A program made the translations under genes and the position numbers. A stretch of 64,000 nt of DNA from Novosphingobium sp. SG919 (GTDB lineage Bacteria > Pseudomonadota > Alphaproteobacteria > Sphingomonadales > Sphingomonadaceae): the NCBI RefSeq assembly GCF_012932495.1, contig NZ_JABCNG010000003.1, positions 1 to 64,000 on the forward strand, written 5' to 3'. How positions within the stretch are numbered: position 1 is the first letter of the stretch; each line of letters starts with the position of its first letter. This document shows positions 54,932-64,000 of the stretch, piece after piece. The notes under the pieces are model-generated. The model was not told the DNA's origin. It did no database searches and saw only the letters and a program-made list of their open reading frames with translations.

Positions 54932-55863
54932 TGGGTAAGGTTCTTCTCTGGGTCGAGCACGATGGCGCCGCGATCAAGGACGCGACGCTGAGCGCGGTGA
55001 CCGCCGCAGCCCAGCTTGGCGACGTGGTCGCGCTGGTGGCGGGCGAAGGCGTCGATGGCGTGGCCGCTGCGGCGGCGCAGATCGCCGGTGTTTCCGCCGT
55101 GCTCAAGGCCGATGACGCGGCCTATGCCCATGCGCTGGCCGAGAACGTCGCGCCGCTCGTGGCCGCCCTGATGGCCGATTACGACGCCTTCGTGGCCCCG
55201 GCCACCACCACCGGCAAGAACGTCGCGCCGCGCGTGGCCGCGCTGCTCGATGTGGCGCAGGTCTCCGACATTCTCTCGGTGGAAGGCCCCAAGACCTTCA
55301 CCCGGCCGATCTATGCCGGCAATGCCATCGCCACGGTCGAATCGGGCGATGCCAAGCTGGTGGTGACGGTGCGCGCCACGGCCTTTGCCAAGGCGGACGC
55401 GACCGGCGGCAGCGCGAGCGTGGACGCGGTGAGCGGCGCGGGTGATGCGGGCCTGTCCAGCTTCGTCGGTTCGGAAATCGCCAAGAGCGAGCGCCCGGAA
55501 CTGACCAGCGCCAAGGTCATCGTCTCGGGTGGCCGCGCGCTCAAGGACGCGGAAACCTTTGCCGCGACGATCACGCCGCTGGCCGACAAGCTGGGCGCCG
55601 CGATCGGCGCGAGCCGCGCGGCGGTGGACGCGGGATACGTGCCCAACGATTACCAGGTGGGCCAGACCGGCAAGATCGTGGCGCCGCAAGTCTATGTCGC
55701 GGTGGGCATTTCCGGCGCGATCCAGCACCTGGCAGGGATGAAGGACTCCAAGACCATCATCGCCATCAACAAGGACGAAGACGCCCCGATCTTCCAGGTG
55801 GCCGACGTGGGCCTGGTCGCCGACTTGTTCACCGCCGTGCCGGAATTGGTGGGGAAGTTGTGA
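54931..55863 (+). CDS. etfA: Electron transfer flavoprotein alpha subunit
   Basis: EtfA binds the FAD of the heterodimer. The 310-aa length fits. The C-terminal FAD region is typical: [33 protein letters not shown] and [20 protein letters not shown], then [18 protein letters not shown]. The ATG shares one base with the etfB stop. It is followed by an array of palindromic repeats rather than a simple terminator. Confidence 0.96.
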   Translation: MGKVLLWVEHDGAAIKDATLSAVTAAAQLGDVVALVAGEGVDGVAAAAAQIAGVSAVLKADDAAYAHALAENVAPLVAALMADYDAFVAPATTTGKNVAPRVAALLDVAQVSDILSVEGPKTFTRPIYAGNAIATVESGDAKLVVTVRATAFAKADATGGSASVDAVSGAGDAGLSSFVGSEIAKSERPELTSAKVIVSGGRALKDAETFAATITPLADKLGAAIGASRAAVDAGYVPNDYQVGQTGKIVAPQVYVAVGISGAIQHLAGMKDSKTIIAINKDEDAPIFQVADVGLVADLFTAVPELVGKL

Positions 55864-55878
55864 TTTGACGGGAACATG

Positions 55879-55998
55879 CCCTCCCCCAGCCCCTCCCGCC
55901 TGCGGGAGGGGAGCTCAAGGGGCGCCCTCCCGCAAGCGGGAGGGGAGCTTAAGGCAAAATCCCCCTCCCGCGTGCGGGAGGGGTTAGGGGAGGGGGTG
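55879..55998. repeat. Triple palindromic repeat CCCTCCCGC-NN-GCGGGAGGG
   Basis: Three near-identical 20-bp palindromes lie at 55891-55910, 55925-55944 and 55963-55982. They differ mainly in the two central bases (CT, AA, GT). Outer arms CCCTCCCCC and GGGGGAGGG pair around the whole set. The array fills the gap between convergent etfA and the GNAT gene. It probably acts as a transcription terminator or belongs to a mobile-palindrome (REP-like) family. Confidence 0.85.
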
Positions 55999-56009
55999 TT
56001 TCGCGCGGT

Positions 56010-56474
56010 TCACAAAGCCAGCGTGAAACACTGGCTGAAATCATCCACCACGTAATCGGCAAACGCCGCGCATCGCTCGAAACCATGCGCGCGATAAAGC
56101 GCCAGGGCCGGTTCGAACGCCGGCCCGCGCCCGGTTTCCAGGCTCACCCGTGCCATGCCGCGCGCCCGCGCCTCGGCCAGCAGGTGCCGCAGCATCGCCT
56201 TGCCCACGCCCCGGCCCAGCCATTCGGGCGCCACCCGCATCGATTTCAACTCGCCATGATCGGGCGCCAGCACTTTGAGCGCGCCCATCCCCGCCAGATC
56301 GCCACCCACCCAGGCCGAATAGAACGTCACGCCCGGCGCGCGCAGCTTGTCGAGCGGTAGGGCGTGGACCTTGTCGGCCGGCGAATGGGCATGCATCCCG
56401 CCCAGATGCAGCGCCACCAGCGCCTGGATCGCCGCGCCGCTCAAGTCATCCTCGCGTATCGTCACATCAAGCAT
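56010..56474 (-). CDS. GNAT-family N-acetyltransferase
   Basis: This 154-aa protein has the GNAT fold with the acetyl-CoA-binding motif A (LKSMRVAPEWLGRGVGKAML) and the later LYRAHGFERC. GALKVL and VSLETGRGPAFEPALALY are typical of small-molecule acetyltransferases. The substrate is unknown. ATG 56474 (reading MLDVTIRED) has GGAG at a good distance; ATG 56486 would add four residues. It is divergent from the isoaspartyl peptidase gene and convergent with etfA. Confidence 0.88.
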   Translation of the reverse strand: MLDVTIREDDLSGAAIQALVALHLGGMHAHSPADKVHALPLDKLRAPGVTFYSAWVGGDLAGMGALKVLAPDHGELKSMRVAPEWLGRGVGKAMLRHLLAEARARGMARVSLETGRGPAFEPALALYRAHGFERCAAFADYVVDDFSQCFTLAL

Positions 56475-56522
56475 CACGCACTCCATCTGGCCAAACCGGT
56501 TGCATCTGCTATCGCCGCCAGC

Positions 56523-57464
56523 ATGACCCAGTCCACCCCTTCTTCGCCCCGCTGGAGCCTGGCCATTCATGGTGGCGCCGGCGCCATGTCTCCCGAATTC
56601 ATGGATGCCGCCATGGCCGCCGAATACGAAGCTGCGCTGGCCCAGGCGCTGGAAGCGGGCGCCGCGGTGCTGCGCGAGGGTGGCAGCGCGCTCGATGCGG
56701 TGAGCGCGGCGGTCTGCGCGCTGGAAGACGATCCCCATTTCAACGCCGGGCGCGGCGCGGTGTTCACTTATCACGAAACCAACGAACTGGACGCGGCGAT
56801 CATGGATGGGCGCACCCGCGCCGCCGGTTCGGTCTGCGCCGTCACCCGCACGCGCAACCCGGTGCGCCTGGCGCGCACGGTGATGGAGCAAGGCCCGCAC
56901 GTGTTCCTGGCCGGCAGCGGGGCCGAGGAATTCGCCCGCGACCACGGCATGGAGGAAGTGGACCCAAGCTGGTTCGCCACCGAGGAACGCCGGAGCCAGC
57001 TGCACGAATTCAAGGCGCGCAAGGACGGCTGGTTCGACGCAGACCTCAAATTCGGCACGGTGGGCGCGGTGGCATGCGATGCGCAGGGTAATCTTGCCGC
57101 CGCCACCTCCACCGGCGGCCTCACCGGCAAGCGCTGGAACCGCATCGGCGATTCGCCGGTCATCGGCGCAGGCACTTATGCCGACAACCGCGCCTGCGCG
57201 GTTTCGTGCACCGGTACGGGCGAAGTGTTCATCCGCGTGGGCGTGGCCCACGAAATCGCCGCGCGCGTGCGCCTGGCCGGGGAAAGCGTGGCAGCAGCCA
57301 CCCGCGCCGTGCTGGGCGAAGTGGGCGAACTGGGTGGCGTGGGCGGCATCATCGCCGTCGATGCCCAGGGCAACCTGACCCACGCGTTCAACACCAACGG
57401 GCTCTATCGCGGCTTTGCCGACCACACCGGCCGCGCCGACGTGGCCATTTTCAAGGACGCCTAA
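56523..57464 (+). CDS. iaaA: Isoaspartyl peptidase / L-asparaginase (Ntn hydrolase)
   Basis: This 313-aa enzyme hydrolyses isoaspartyl dipeptides or asparagine. It autocleaves before the catalytic Thr in KFGTVGAVACD (about residue 178). WSLAIHGGAGAMSPEFM, NAGRGAVFTYHETNELDA and GDSPVIGAGTYADNRACAVS are family landmarks. The start is ATG 56523. The last codons overlap the 3' end of mntH by four bases, so the two genes are convergent. Confidence 0.92.
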   Translation: MTQSTPSSPRWSLAIHGGAGAMSPEFMDAAMAAEYEAALAQALEAGAAVLREGGSALDAVSAAVCALEDDPHFNAGRGAVFTYHETNELDAAIMDGRTRAAGSVCAVTRTRNPVRLARTVMEQGPHVFLAGSGAEEFARDHGMEEVDPSWFATEERRSQLHEFKARKDGWFDADLKFGTVGAVACDAQGNLAAATSTGGLTGKRWNRIGDSPVIGAGTYADNRACAVSCTGTGEVFIRVGVAHEIAARVRLAGESVAAATRAVLGEVGELGGVGGIIAVDAQGNLTHAFNTNGLYRGFADHTGRADVAIFKDA

Positions 57465-58786
57465 ACCCCTGCGATCAAAGCCAGATTCGCCACCAGGATC
57501 AGCACAAACAACAGCCAGCCCACCGCCAGCATGGTCAGCGGCGCGACGAACGGCCCCATCACCGTGCGGTTGCCGGCAAAGCGCAGCAGCGGCCAGATGG
57601 CAAAGGGCAATTGCAGCGACAGCACCACTTGCGTCGCCACCAGCAATTGCCCCACCGCCCCCTGGCCCAGCCACAGCACCCCGGCCAGCGCCGGCACGAT
57701 GGCCAGCGCGCGGGTCAGCACGCGGCGCTGCCAGCACGGGATCTTGAGGTTCAGGAACCCTTCCAGCACCACCTGGCCCGCCACGGTGCCGGTGAACGTG
57801 GCGCTTTGCCCCGCCGCCAGGAGCGCCAGGCCGAACAGCAGCGGCGCCAGGCCCGCCCCGGTGATCGGCGCCAGCAGCCGCCAGGCGTCCTCGATACTGG
57901 CCACGTCGCGATGCCCGTGGCCGTGAAAGGCCTCTGCCGCCAGGACCAGGATCGCCACGTTGACCAATGTGGCCAGCAGCAGCGACACCACCGTGTCTGC
58001 GCTGCCCAGGCGCAGCGCGCGGCGCGTGCCGGCAGGGCTGCGGTCGCCCAGGCGCGTGAGCACCACGCTGGAATGCAGGTAGAGATTGTGCGGCATCACC
58101 GTGGCGCCCAGGATGCCGATCGCCAGCACCAGCGCGCCGGGCTGGGCCAGCCGGGCCAGATCGGGCACCGCACCGGCCGCCACGGCTGCGCCATCCACCC
58201 CAACGATCATCAGTTGCACGCCAAAGCACAGCGTGATCGTGGCGATCAGGCCCAGCACGATCGCTTCCAACTGGCGGAAACCATGCCCTTTGAGACCCAG
58301 GACGATCAGCGTGTCGAGCCCGGTGAGCAGCACCCCGGTCCACAGCGGCACATGCAGCAGCAAGTGCAGCGCCAGCGCCGCGCCCAGCACTTCGGCAATG
58401 TCGGTGGCGACGATCGCCAGTTCGGCCAGGAGCCACAGCACGCGGCACGCAGCGGGCGAATAGTGCGCCCGTGCCAGCTGGGCCAGATCCTGCCCACTGG
58501 CCAGCCCGACCCGCATGGCCAGGCTCTGCAACACGATTGCCGCCAGCCCGCAGGCCAGCACCACGAACAACAAGCCGTGGCCGAATTGCGAACCGGCGGC
58601 AATGTCGGTGGCCCAGTTGCCCGGGTCCATATAGCCCACGGCCACCAGCAGGCCCGGACCGGCGGCCTGCCACGCCACCTTCCACCACGGCCCGTTGGCA
58701 GCAACGGCAACGGTGCCACGCACTTCGGACGGGCAAAACGGCGCGGTGGCAGTGGTGGGCAGCGAAAAACGGGCAGCAAGCGACAT
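57461..58786 (-). CDS. mntH: Canonical Nramp manganese/divalent-metal transporter MntH
   Basis: This 441-aa, 11-helix transporter has the metal-binding motifs DPGN in helix 1 (GYMDPGNWATDIAAGS) and MPHN in helix 6 (GATVMPHNLYLHSS). It imports Mn2+ or Fe2+ with protons. The start is ATG 58786 (reading MSLAARF); a GTG two codons upstream is possible. It differs clearly from the atypical Nramp-like gene at 32.3-33.6 kb. No Mur/MntR box is obvious in the short upstream gap, which also contains the terminator of the cytochrome gene. Confidence 0.93.
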   Translation of the reverse strand: MSLAARFSLPTTATAPFCPSEVRGTVAVAANGPWWKVAWQAAGPGLLVAVGYMDPGNWATDIAAGSQFGHGLLFVVLACGLAAIVLQSLAMRVGLASGQDLAQLARAHYSPAACRVLWLLAELAIVATDIAEVLGAALALHLLLHVPLWTGVLLTGLDTLIVLGLKGHGFRQLEAIVLGLIATITLCFGVQLMIVGVDGAAVAAGAVPDLARLAQPGALVLAIGILGATVMPHNLYLHSSVVLTRLGDRSPAGTRRALRLGSADTVVSLLLATLVNVAILVLAAEAFHGHGHRDVASIEDAWRLLAPITGAGLAPLLFGLALLAAGQSATFTGTVAGQVVLEGFLNLKIPCWQRRVLTRALAIVPALAGVLWLGQGAVGQLLVATQVVLSLQLPFAIWPLLRFAGNRTVMGPFVAPLTMLAVGWLLFVLILVANLALIAGV

Positions 58787-58818
58787 GGCCACAAGGCTTA
58801 CTCGCTATGGCCAAAGAA

Positions 58819-58848
58819 TAAACCCCGCCCGATGGGGGCGGGGTTATC
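58819..58848 (-). terminator. Rho-independent terminator of the cytochrome c gene
   Basis: On the minus strand AACCCCGCCC, a five-base loop and GGGCGGGGTT form a perfect 10-bp stem, followed by TATTC. It lies a few bases after the cytochrome stop and just before mntH. Confidence 0.8.
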
Positions 58849-58854
58849 CTGTTG

Positions 58855-59814
58855 TTACTTCGCCGCGGCCGGGGCCGCAGCGGGTGCCGCGCCCAGGCTC
58901 AGCTTGCCGCCCTGGCTGTTGAGATAGGCGATCACGTCGGCGCGGTCCTGCGCGCTGGACAGCCCGGCAAAGGTCATCTTGGTGCCCTGGGCAAACTTGG
59001 CCGGGGCCGTCAGCCACTGGTCCAGCGTGGCCTGGTCCCACGTGCCCTTGTGCGCTTTCAGCGCATCGGAGAAGGCAAAGCCGCCGCGCCCTTCGGCAAT
59101 GGCATCGCCGGCCACGCCATAGAGGTTGGGGCCGATGCCGTTGGGGCCGCCCTGCGCCACGGTGTGGCAGGCCTGGCACTTGGCAAAGACCTTTTCGCCC
59201 TTGGCGGCATCGCCCACCAGGGCCACGGGCGTTGCTGCGCCATCGGCCGGGGCCGCGCCGGCCGCCGGCACCGCTTCGGGCGCGGGCAGCGGCAGGTTGG
59301 AACCCTTGGAATTGAGATAGAGAATCACGTTGGCGCGATCCATCGGATCGGCGAGGCCGGCAAACGACATCTTGGTGCCGTCGGCAAACTTCTTGGGATT
59401 GGTGAGCCATTCATCGAGGCTCGCGAAATCCCACTTGCCCGCCTTGGACTTGAGCGAATCGGAAAAGGCAAAGCCACCGCGCCCTTCGGCCCGGGCATCG
59501 CCCACCACGCCCCACAAATTGGGGCCAATGCCATTGGCCGCGCCCTGGTCGATGGTGTGGCAGGCCTTGCACTTGGCAAAGATCGCCTCGCCCTTGGCGG
59601 CATCGGCCTTGGCCAGGCGATTGGCGATCGGCTCTACCGCAGCGGCACCGCCAGCGCCGCCTTCAGGTTCCACCCCGGCGATAGCATATCCCATCTTTTC
59701 AGGACGTTCATGCTTGTCGGCAAGGAAGTAATGGGCGGACAACGTTGAAAGGCCCAGAGCCACGATACCGCCAAACAAGGTCCATCCCGCGATCGTATTG
59801 AAACGGTCGTCCAT
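58855..59814 (-). CDS. Membrane-anchored di-haem cytochrome c (two cytochrome c domains)
   Basis: This 319-aa protein has an N-terminal anchor (residues ~10-30, IAGWTLFGGIVALGLSTL). Two class I cytochrome c domains follow, each with CxxCH: CKACH and CQACH. Met-ligand regions are GTKMSFAGL and GTKMTFAGL, joined by a Pro/Ala linker. The domains resemble each other closely, which suggests tandem duplication of a cytochrome c552/CycM unit. It transfers electrons in the periplasm, for example to a terminal oxidase. ATG 59814 has a GGGGCTGGGA-like site directly ahead; 59826 is the alternative. It is divergent from pheA. Confidence 0.9.
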   Translation of the reverse strand: MDDRFNTIAGWTLFGGIVALGLSTLSAHYFLADKHERPEKMGYAIAGVEPEGGAGGAAAVEPIANRLAKADAAKGEAIFAKCKACHTIDQGAANGIGPNLWGVVGDARAEGRGGFAFSDSLKSKAGKWDFASLDEWLTNPKKFADGTKMSFAGLADPMDRANVILYLNSKGSNLPLPAPEAVPAAGAAPADGAATPVALVGDAAKGEKVFAKCQACHTVAQGGPNGIGPNLYGVAGDAIAEGRGGFAFSDALKAHKGTWDQATLDQWLTAPAKFAQGTKMTFAGLSSAQDRADVIAYLNSQGGKLSLGAAPAAAPAAAK

Positions 59815-60028
59815 TCCCAGCCCCATTTATCGCACGCATTTTCCGGCCCGCTGCCGGTACGCACCTTTTGCAGGGGGGATAATCAGCCCCCCGGCCCGGC
59901 GCAAGTGCGATTAGAGCCGCACGTGAAACCCCGTCTCTGATCCAGAACAAATTTTGCCCATGGGAAAGCGGTATTCTGCCCTGATTCGCCTTGCCCAGCA
60001 GGCAAATTTGCGCCTAACGGCAGCCCCC

Positions 60029-60922
60029 ATGCAGAGTTTTCCCGAACCCGCCCGCCTGCTTGTCGATCGCATGAGTGCCGCCGCTGCGGCCGATCCGGCA
60101 CGCGCGGTGGCGTTTCAGGGCGCGCCGGGGGCCAATTCGCACCGCGCCGCGATCGAAGCGATGCCCGATGGCCTGCCGCTGCCGTGCTTTTCGTTCGAAG
60201 ACGCGCTGGATGCAGTGAAGGATGGCCGCGCCGGCCAGGCGATCATCCCGATCGAGAATTCGCAGCATGGCCGCGTGGCCGACATTCATTTCCTGCTGCC
60301 CGAAAGCGGCTTGTCCATCGTGGGCGAGCATTTCCTCGACATCCACCACTGCCTGATGGCGCGTGCCGATGCCGGCACGATCCGCGCCGCCTACAGCCAC
60401 CCGCAGGCCCTGGGCCAATCGCGCTTCTACTTGCGCGAGCGCGGCATCGTGCCGATGGCCTATGCCGATACCGCCGGCGCCGCCGCGCTGGTGGCGGAAA
60501 GCCAAGAGGCCGGGATTGCCGCCATCGCCCCGCGCATCGCGGCCGAGCTTTACGGGCTGGATCTTCTGGCCGAGAACATCGAGGACGCGCACGACAACAC
60601 CACGCGCTTCGTGCTGCTGTCGAAAACCGCGCGCGATCCCGCCACGCTAACCGGTGCTGCGATGACCACCTTCGTGTTCGAGGTGCGCAACATCCCGGCC
60701 GCGCTGTACAAGGCGCTGGGCGGCTTTGCCACCAACGGCGTCAACATGACCAAGCTGGAAAGCTACCAGAAGGGCGCCAGCTTTGCCGCAACGATGTTCT
60801 TTGCCGATATCGTCGGGGCGCCAGGCGATCCGGCGGTGGATCGTGCGCTGGAAGAACTGGCCTATTTTGCCAAGGACTTGCGCATTCTGGGCTCCTATCC
60901 GCTGGAACGCGCCCGGGGGTAA
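60029..60922 (+). CDS. pheA: Prephenate dehydratase
   Basis: This stand-alone 297-aa PheA converts prephenate to phenylpyruvate for phenylalanine synthesis. It has the PDT domain (VAFQGAPGANSHRAA; IPIENSQHGRV, whose Ser/His are catalytic-site residues; and DNTTRFVLLSK, the TRF motif). A C-terminal ACT domain (MTTFVFEVRNIPAALYKALG and NMTKLESYQKGASF) gives feedback inhibition by Phe. There is no chorismate mutase fusion, as usual in alphaproteobacteria. The start is ATG 60029, which fits the family N-terminus; an upstream start at 59954 has no support. Confidence 0.95.
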   Translation: MQSFPEPARLLVDRMSAAAAADPARAVAFQGAPGANSHRAAIEAMPDGLPLPCFSFEDALDAVKDGRAGQAIIPIENSQHGRVADIHFLLPESGLSIVGEHFLDIHHCLMARADAGTIRAAYSHPQALGQSRFYLRERGIVPMAYADTAGAAALVAESQEAGIAAIAPRIAAELYGLDLLAENIEDAHDNTTRFVLLSKTARDPATLTGAAMTTFVFEVRNIPAALYKALGGFATNGVNMTKLESYQKGASFAATMFFADIVGAPGDPAVDRALEELAYFAKDLRILGSYPLERARG

Positions 60923-60992
60923 GGCCCGCCCGATACCGTAACGGCGCAATCAGCGCTTGCGGCGCACAGGCGGGCGTGCAACCAACCGTTGC

Positions 60993-61724
60993 GTGAGCAA
61001 TGTTGCAGCGGCCGCCCGGGCCGTGTCCGCCACCGCCCAAGCCCCCGCCGCATCGGCGCAGGCTGATGCTGCCCGTGCCGAGCACGCCTGGCAGACAGTG
61101 CGCGGCATGGGCGATATCCAGTTCACCCCGGTACCGCCACCCCCGCCGGAAGTGCCCTATGTGCCGCCCCACTGGCTGCAGGTGGCTATCGATGCCTTGG
61201 CCAAGGTGCTCCTCTGGATCAACGAGCACGTTTTCATGCCGCTGGGCTTGGGCCTGGCCAAAAGCGGGCAAGTGATCCTGGTGCTGATCCTGATCGTGGG
61301 CGCTGTGGCGCTGGCCTGGCTGGCCTGGGGTGTGCTGGCCCCATGGCGGCAGGCACGTGGCAGGCGCGCAGGCACCGTGACACCGGAATGGGCACCCGCG
61401 CCGCAGGCCGCGCTCGCCCTGCTCGAAGATGCCGATGCCCTGGCCGCGCAGGGGCGCTTTGCCGAAGCCGTGCACCTGCTCCTGCAGCGCAGCGTGGCCG
61501 ATATTGCCGCCGCCCGGCCCGATTGGCTGGCGCCATCGAGCACGGCGCGCGAAATCGCGGCGATCGATGCCCTGCCCTCTGCCGCGGCCCACGCCTTTGC
61601 CACGATGGCCGACGAAGTGGAGCGCGCGCGCTATGCCCTGCGCATGCCGGGCGAGGGCGAATGGCTGCGTGCGCGCGGCGCCTATGCCGCCTTTGCGCTC
61701 CAGCCGCTTGGGGCCGCGGCATGA
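60993..61724 (+). CDS. DUF4129-domain membrane protein
   Basis: This ~243-aa protein has a Pro-rich stretch near residue 45 (VPPPPPEVPYVPP) and one strong membrane helix around ~90-112 (VILVLILIVGAVALAWLAWG). It ends in a DUF4129 domain (ADALAAQGRFAEAVHLLLQR, then RARGAYAAFALQP). The start is uncertain: GTG 60993 or TTG 60957. It overlaps the next gene by four bases. DUF4129 genes commonly occur with DUF4350, DUF58 and MoxR genes in a conserved cluster of unknown function, presumably an envelope or metal-insertion system. Confidence 0.8.
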   Translation: MSNVAAAARAVSATAQAPAASAQADAARAEHAWQTVRGMGDIQFTPVPPPPPEVPYVPPHWLQVAIDALAKVLLWINEHVFMPLGLGLAKSGQVILVLILIVGAVALAWLAWGVLAPWRQARGRRAGTVTPEWAPAPQAALALLEDADALAAQGRFAEAVHLLLQRSVADIAAARPDWLAPSSTAREIAAIDALPSAAAHAFATMADEVERARYALRMPGEGEWLRARGAYAAFALQPLGAAA

Positions 61725-63066
61725 GCGCCGCCACCTCGCCCTCTTCTCTCGCCAGCGGACAACCCTTTGCACGCGGCGCGGTGCTGGCGCTGCTGGTCGT
61801 GGGCGCCGGGCTGTTCATCGGCCTGCTGTGGTTCCTCGGCCATGTCGGCCCGCCGGCGAACAACGGTGGCGGCCATGGCGCCGGACGCGGGCTCAACGGC
61901 TATGCCGCGCTGGCGGCCATGGCGGAAGCCGATGGTTTCACCGTGGCGCGTACCCGCACCCAGGCCGCGATCGAGCAGCCTGGCGTGCTGGTGCTCACCC
62001 CCCTGCCCGACACCGATGGCAAGACCATCGCCAGCATCGTGGACAAGCGGCGCCACATTGGCCCCACCGTGGTCATCGCACCCAAGTGGCAGGCCGGCCC
62101 CTTGGAGAAGAAGTTGGATAAGCCGCGCGGATGGACGCGGCTGACCGGCTTTGCGCTGCCGAATTGGCCCGGTTTCGCCGACGATGTGCGAGTCACGCTC
62201 AACCAGGGCAAAGGCTATCGCGCCCATGGCTGGCGCACGGCCGACGGGCGACACGGTCCGCTGCCCGACGATGAAAAGGTGGTTTCGGGCACCGGCCAGG
62301 CGCTGGTGCCACTGGTCACCACCGGCGATGGGCAAGTGCTTGCCGCCTATCGTGACGACAACGGCCGTTACCCCGCGCTCGATGCCTTGGCCGACGTGGA
62401 AACACCGACCGTCCTGGCTGCGGGCGATGACGACGATAGCGAGGCGCTGGCCGATGGACCGGACATGGAGCGCCAGCCGCTGGTCCTGGTGTTCGAGCCC
62501 GACCTGTTCGACAATTACGGCCTCGCCAACCGCCAGACTGCAATGCTTGCGCTCGACGTGCTGCGCGCCGCATCGGCCAATGCAGGCAGCAAGCAGATCA
62601 CGTTCGACTTGTCGCTTGCCGGGCTGGGCGGCCGGCCCAACCTGCTCACCCTGGCGTTCGAGCCGCCGTTCCTGGCTGCCACGGTGGGCCTGATCCTGGC
62701 GCTGCTGGCGGTGGGCTGGCGCGCGTTCTGCCGGTTCGGCCCGCCGCGCGTGGGCCTGGCGGCGATTCCGCCGGGCAAGACCACGCTGGTGGTCAACAGT
62801 GCCGGCCTGATTCGCCGCGCCGGGCGGCTGCACCTGGTCAGCGGGCCCTATGCCGATGCCCTGCGCGAGCGGCTGGCGGCGCGGCTGGGCCTGCGGCGCG
62901 GCGCCCCGGCCGAGCAGACCGACGCGCTGATCGATGCCCATCTGGCGCGCGTGAACCCCGATTCGATGCCGTTTTCCCATGCCATTGCGCAACTGACCGC
63001 CGCACGCCGCCCGCACGATGCAGTGCGTGCGGCTGCTGCCCTGCATGCCCTAGAAAAGGATCTTGC

Positions 63067-63070
<4 letters not shown>
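61721..63070 (+). CDS. DUF4350-domain membrane protein
   Basis: This 449-aa protein has an N-terminal helix (residues ~19-40, [20 protein letters not shown]) and a DUF4350/ABC-type-like extracytoplasmic domain ([32 protein letters not shown]). A second helix near residue 325-345 follows, with a basic C-terminal tail ([20 protein letters not shown]). The function is unknown. It is coupled to the DUF4129 gene upstream and to the MoxR gene downstream (GTG overlapping its stop). Confidence 0.82.

Positions 63071-64000
<930 letters not shown>

Noticed and set aside
56010..58814. A 934-aa minus-strand frame covering three genes
   Set aside because: Only its last ~160 residues (the GNAT protein) are real; the rest runs antisense to the isoaspartyl peptidase and out of frame with mntH.

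Overview
The window is GC-rich, densely packed DNA that looks like an alphaproteobacterium of the Sphingomonadales (Novosphingobium/Sphingobium-like). This rests on a Ti-type TraA relaxase followed by a DUF6118-like protein, a fused BcsA-BcsB cellulose synthase, a PccR-controlled propionyl-CoA pathway, a stand-alone prephenate dehydratase next to a di-haem cytochrome c, and many ATGA/TGATG overlaps with GTG or TTG starts. It is inference; there is no rRNA or marker gene here.

1-9.5 kb is accessory DNA. It holds the 3' end of a conjugative relaxase (traA), a DUF6118-like membrane protein, and a divergent pair that looks like a defence module. One gene of the pair encodes a RelA/SpoT-fold nucleotide pyrophosphokinase with a long helical C-terminus. 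The other encodes a giant STAND NTPase (about 1,470 aa) with an N-terminal Cap4/DUF4297-like PD-(D/E)XK nuclease. About 1 kb without recognisable genes follows, then a TonB-dependent receptor without a visible signal peptide.

11.8-20.2 kb is an RNA-repair region. A three-gene operon rtcB-X-rtcA (X is an unrecognised protein of lower GC) faces the divergent activator gene rtcR across a near-consensus sigma-54 promoter. Convergent to rtcR is a second, coupled operon: rtcB2, prfH (release-factor homologue), a small HD alarmone hydrolase and a PhyH-like 2-oxoglutarate dioxygenase. A small tyrosine-phosphatase-like gene lies beyond. I regard the 2-20 kb stretch as the most interesting part. It carries a RelSpo enzyme that could damage or starve translation, two RNA-ligase systems that could repair RNA, and a hydrolase of the class able to reverse RelSpo products.

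20.3-27.2 kb is one eight-gene minus-strand operon: SPFH scaffold, two DUF4178 proteins, a 47-aa membrane peptide, DUF350, a membrane-anchored spermidine-synthase-like protein, a Tat-type amine oxidase and SpeD. It is a polyamine/membrane system. A decayed LysR gene and tRNA-Leu(GAG) follow.

28.2-35.4 kb is housekeeping: zinc-ribbon protein, ftsE, ftsX, YdcF, PlsC-like acyltransferase, an atypical Nramp-like transporter, thiD and a LOG-family protein. 35.5-46.2 kb is the cellulose operon bcsR-like/bcsQ/bcsAB/bcsC/bcsD/bcsZ. 46.4-55.9 kb is propionate and methylmalonyl-CoA metabolism (pccR, pccB, epimerase, mutase, pccA) plus etfBA. 56-64 kb has a GNAT acetyltransferase, isoaspartyl peptidase, mntH, cytochrome c, pheA and the start of a DUF4129/DUF4350/MoxR cluster that runs off the window.
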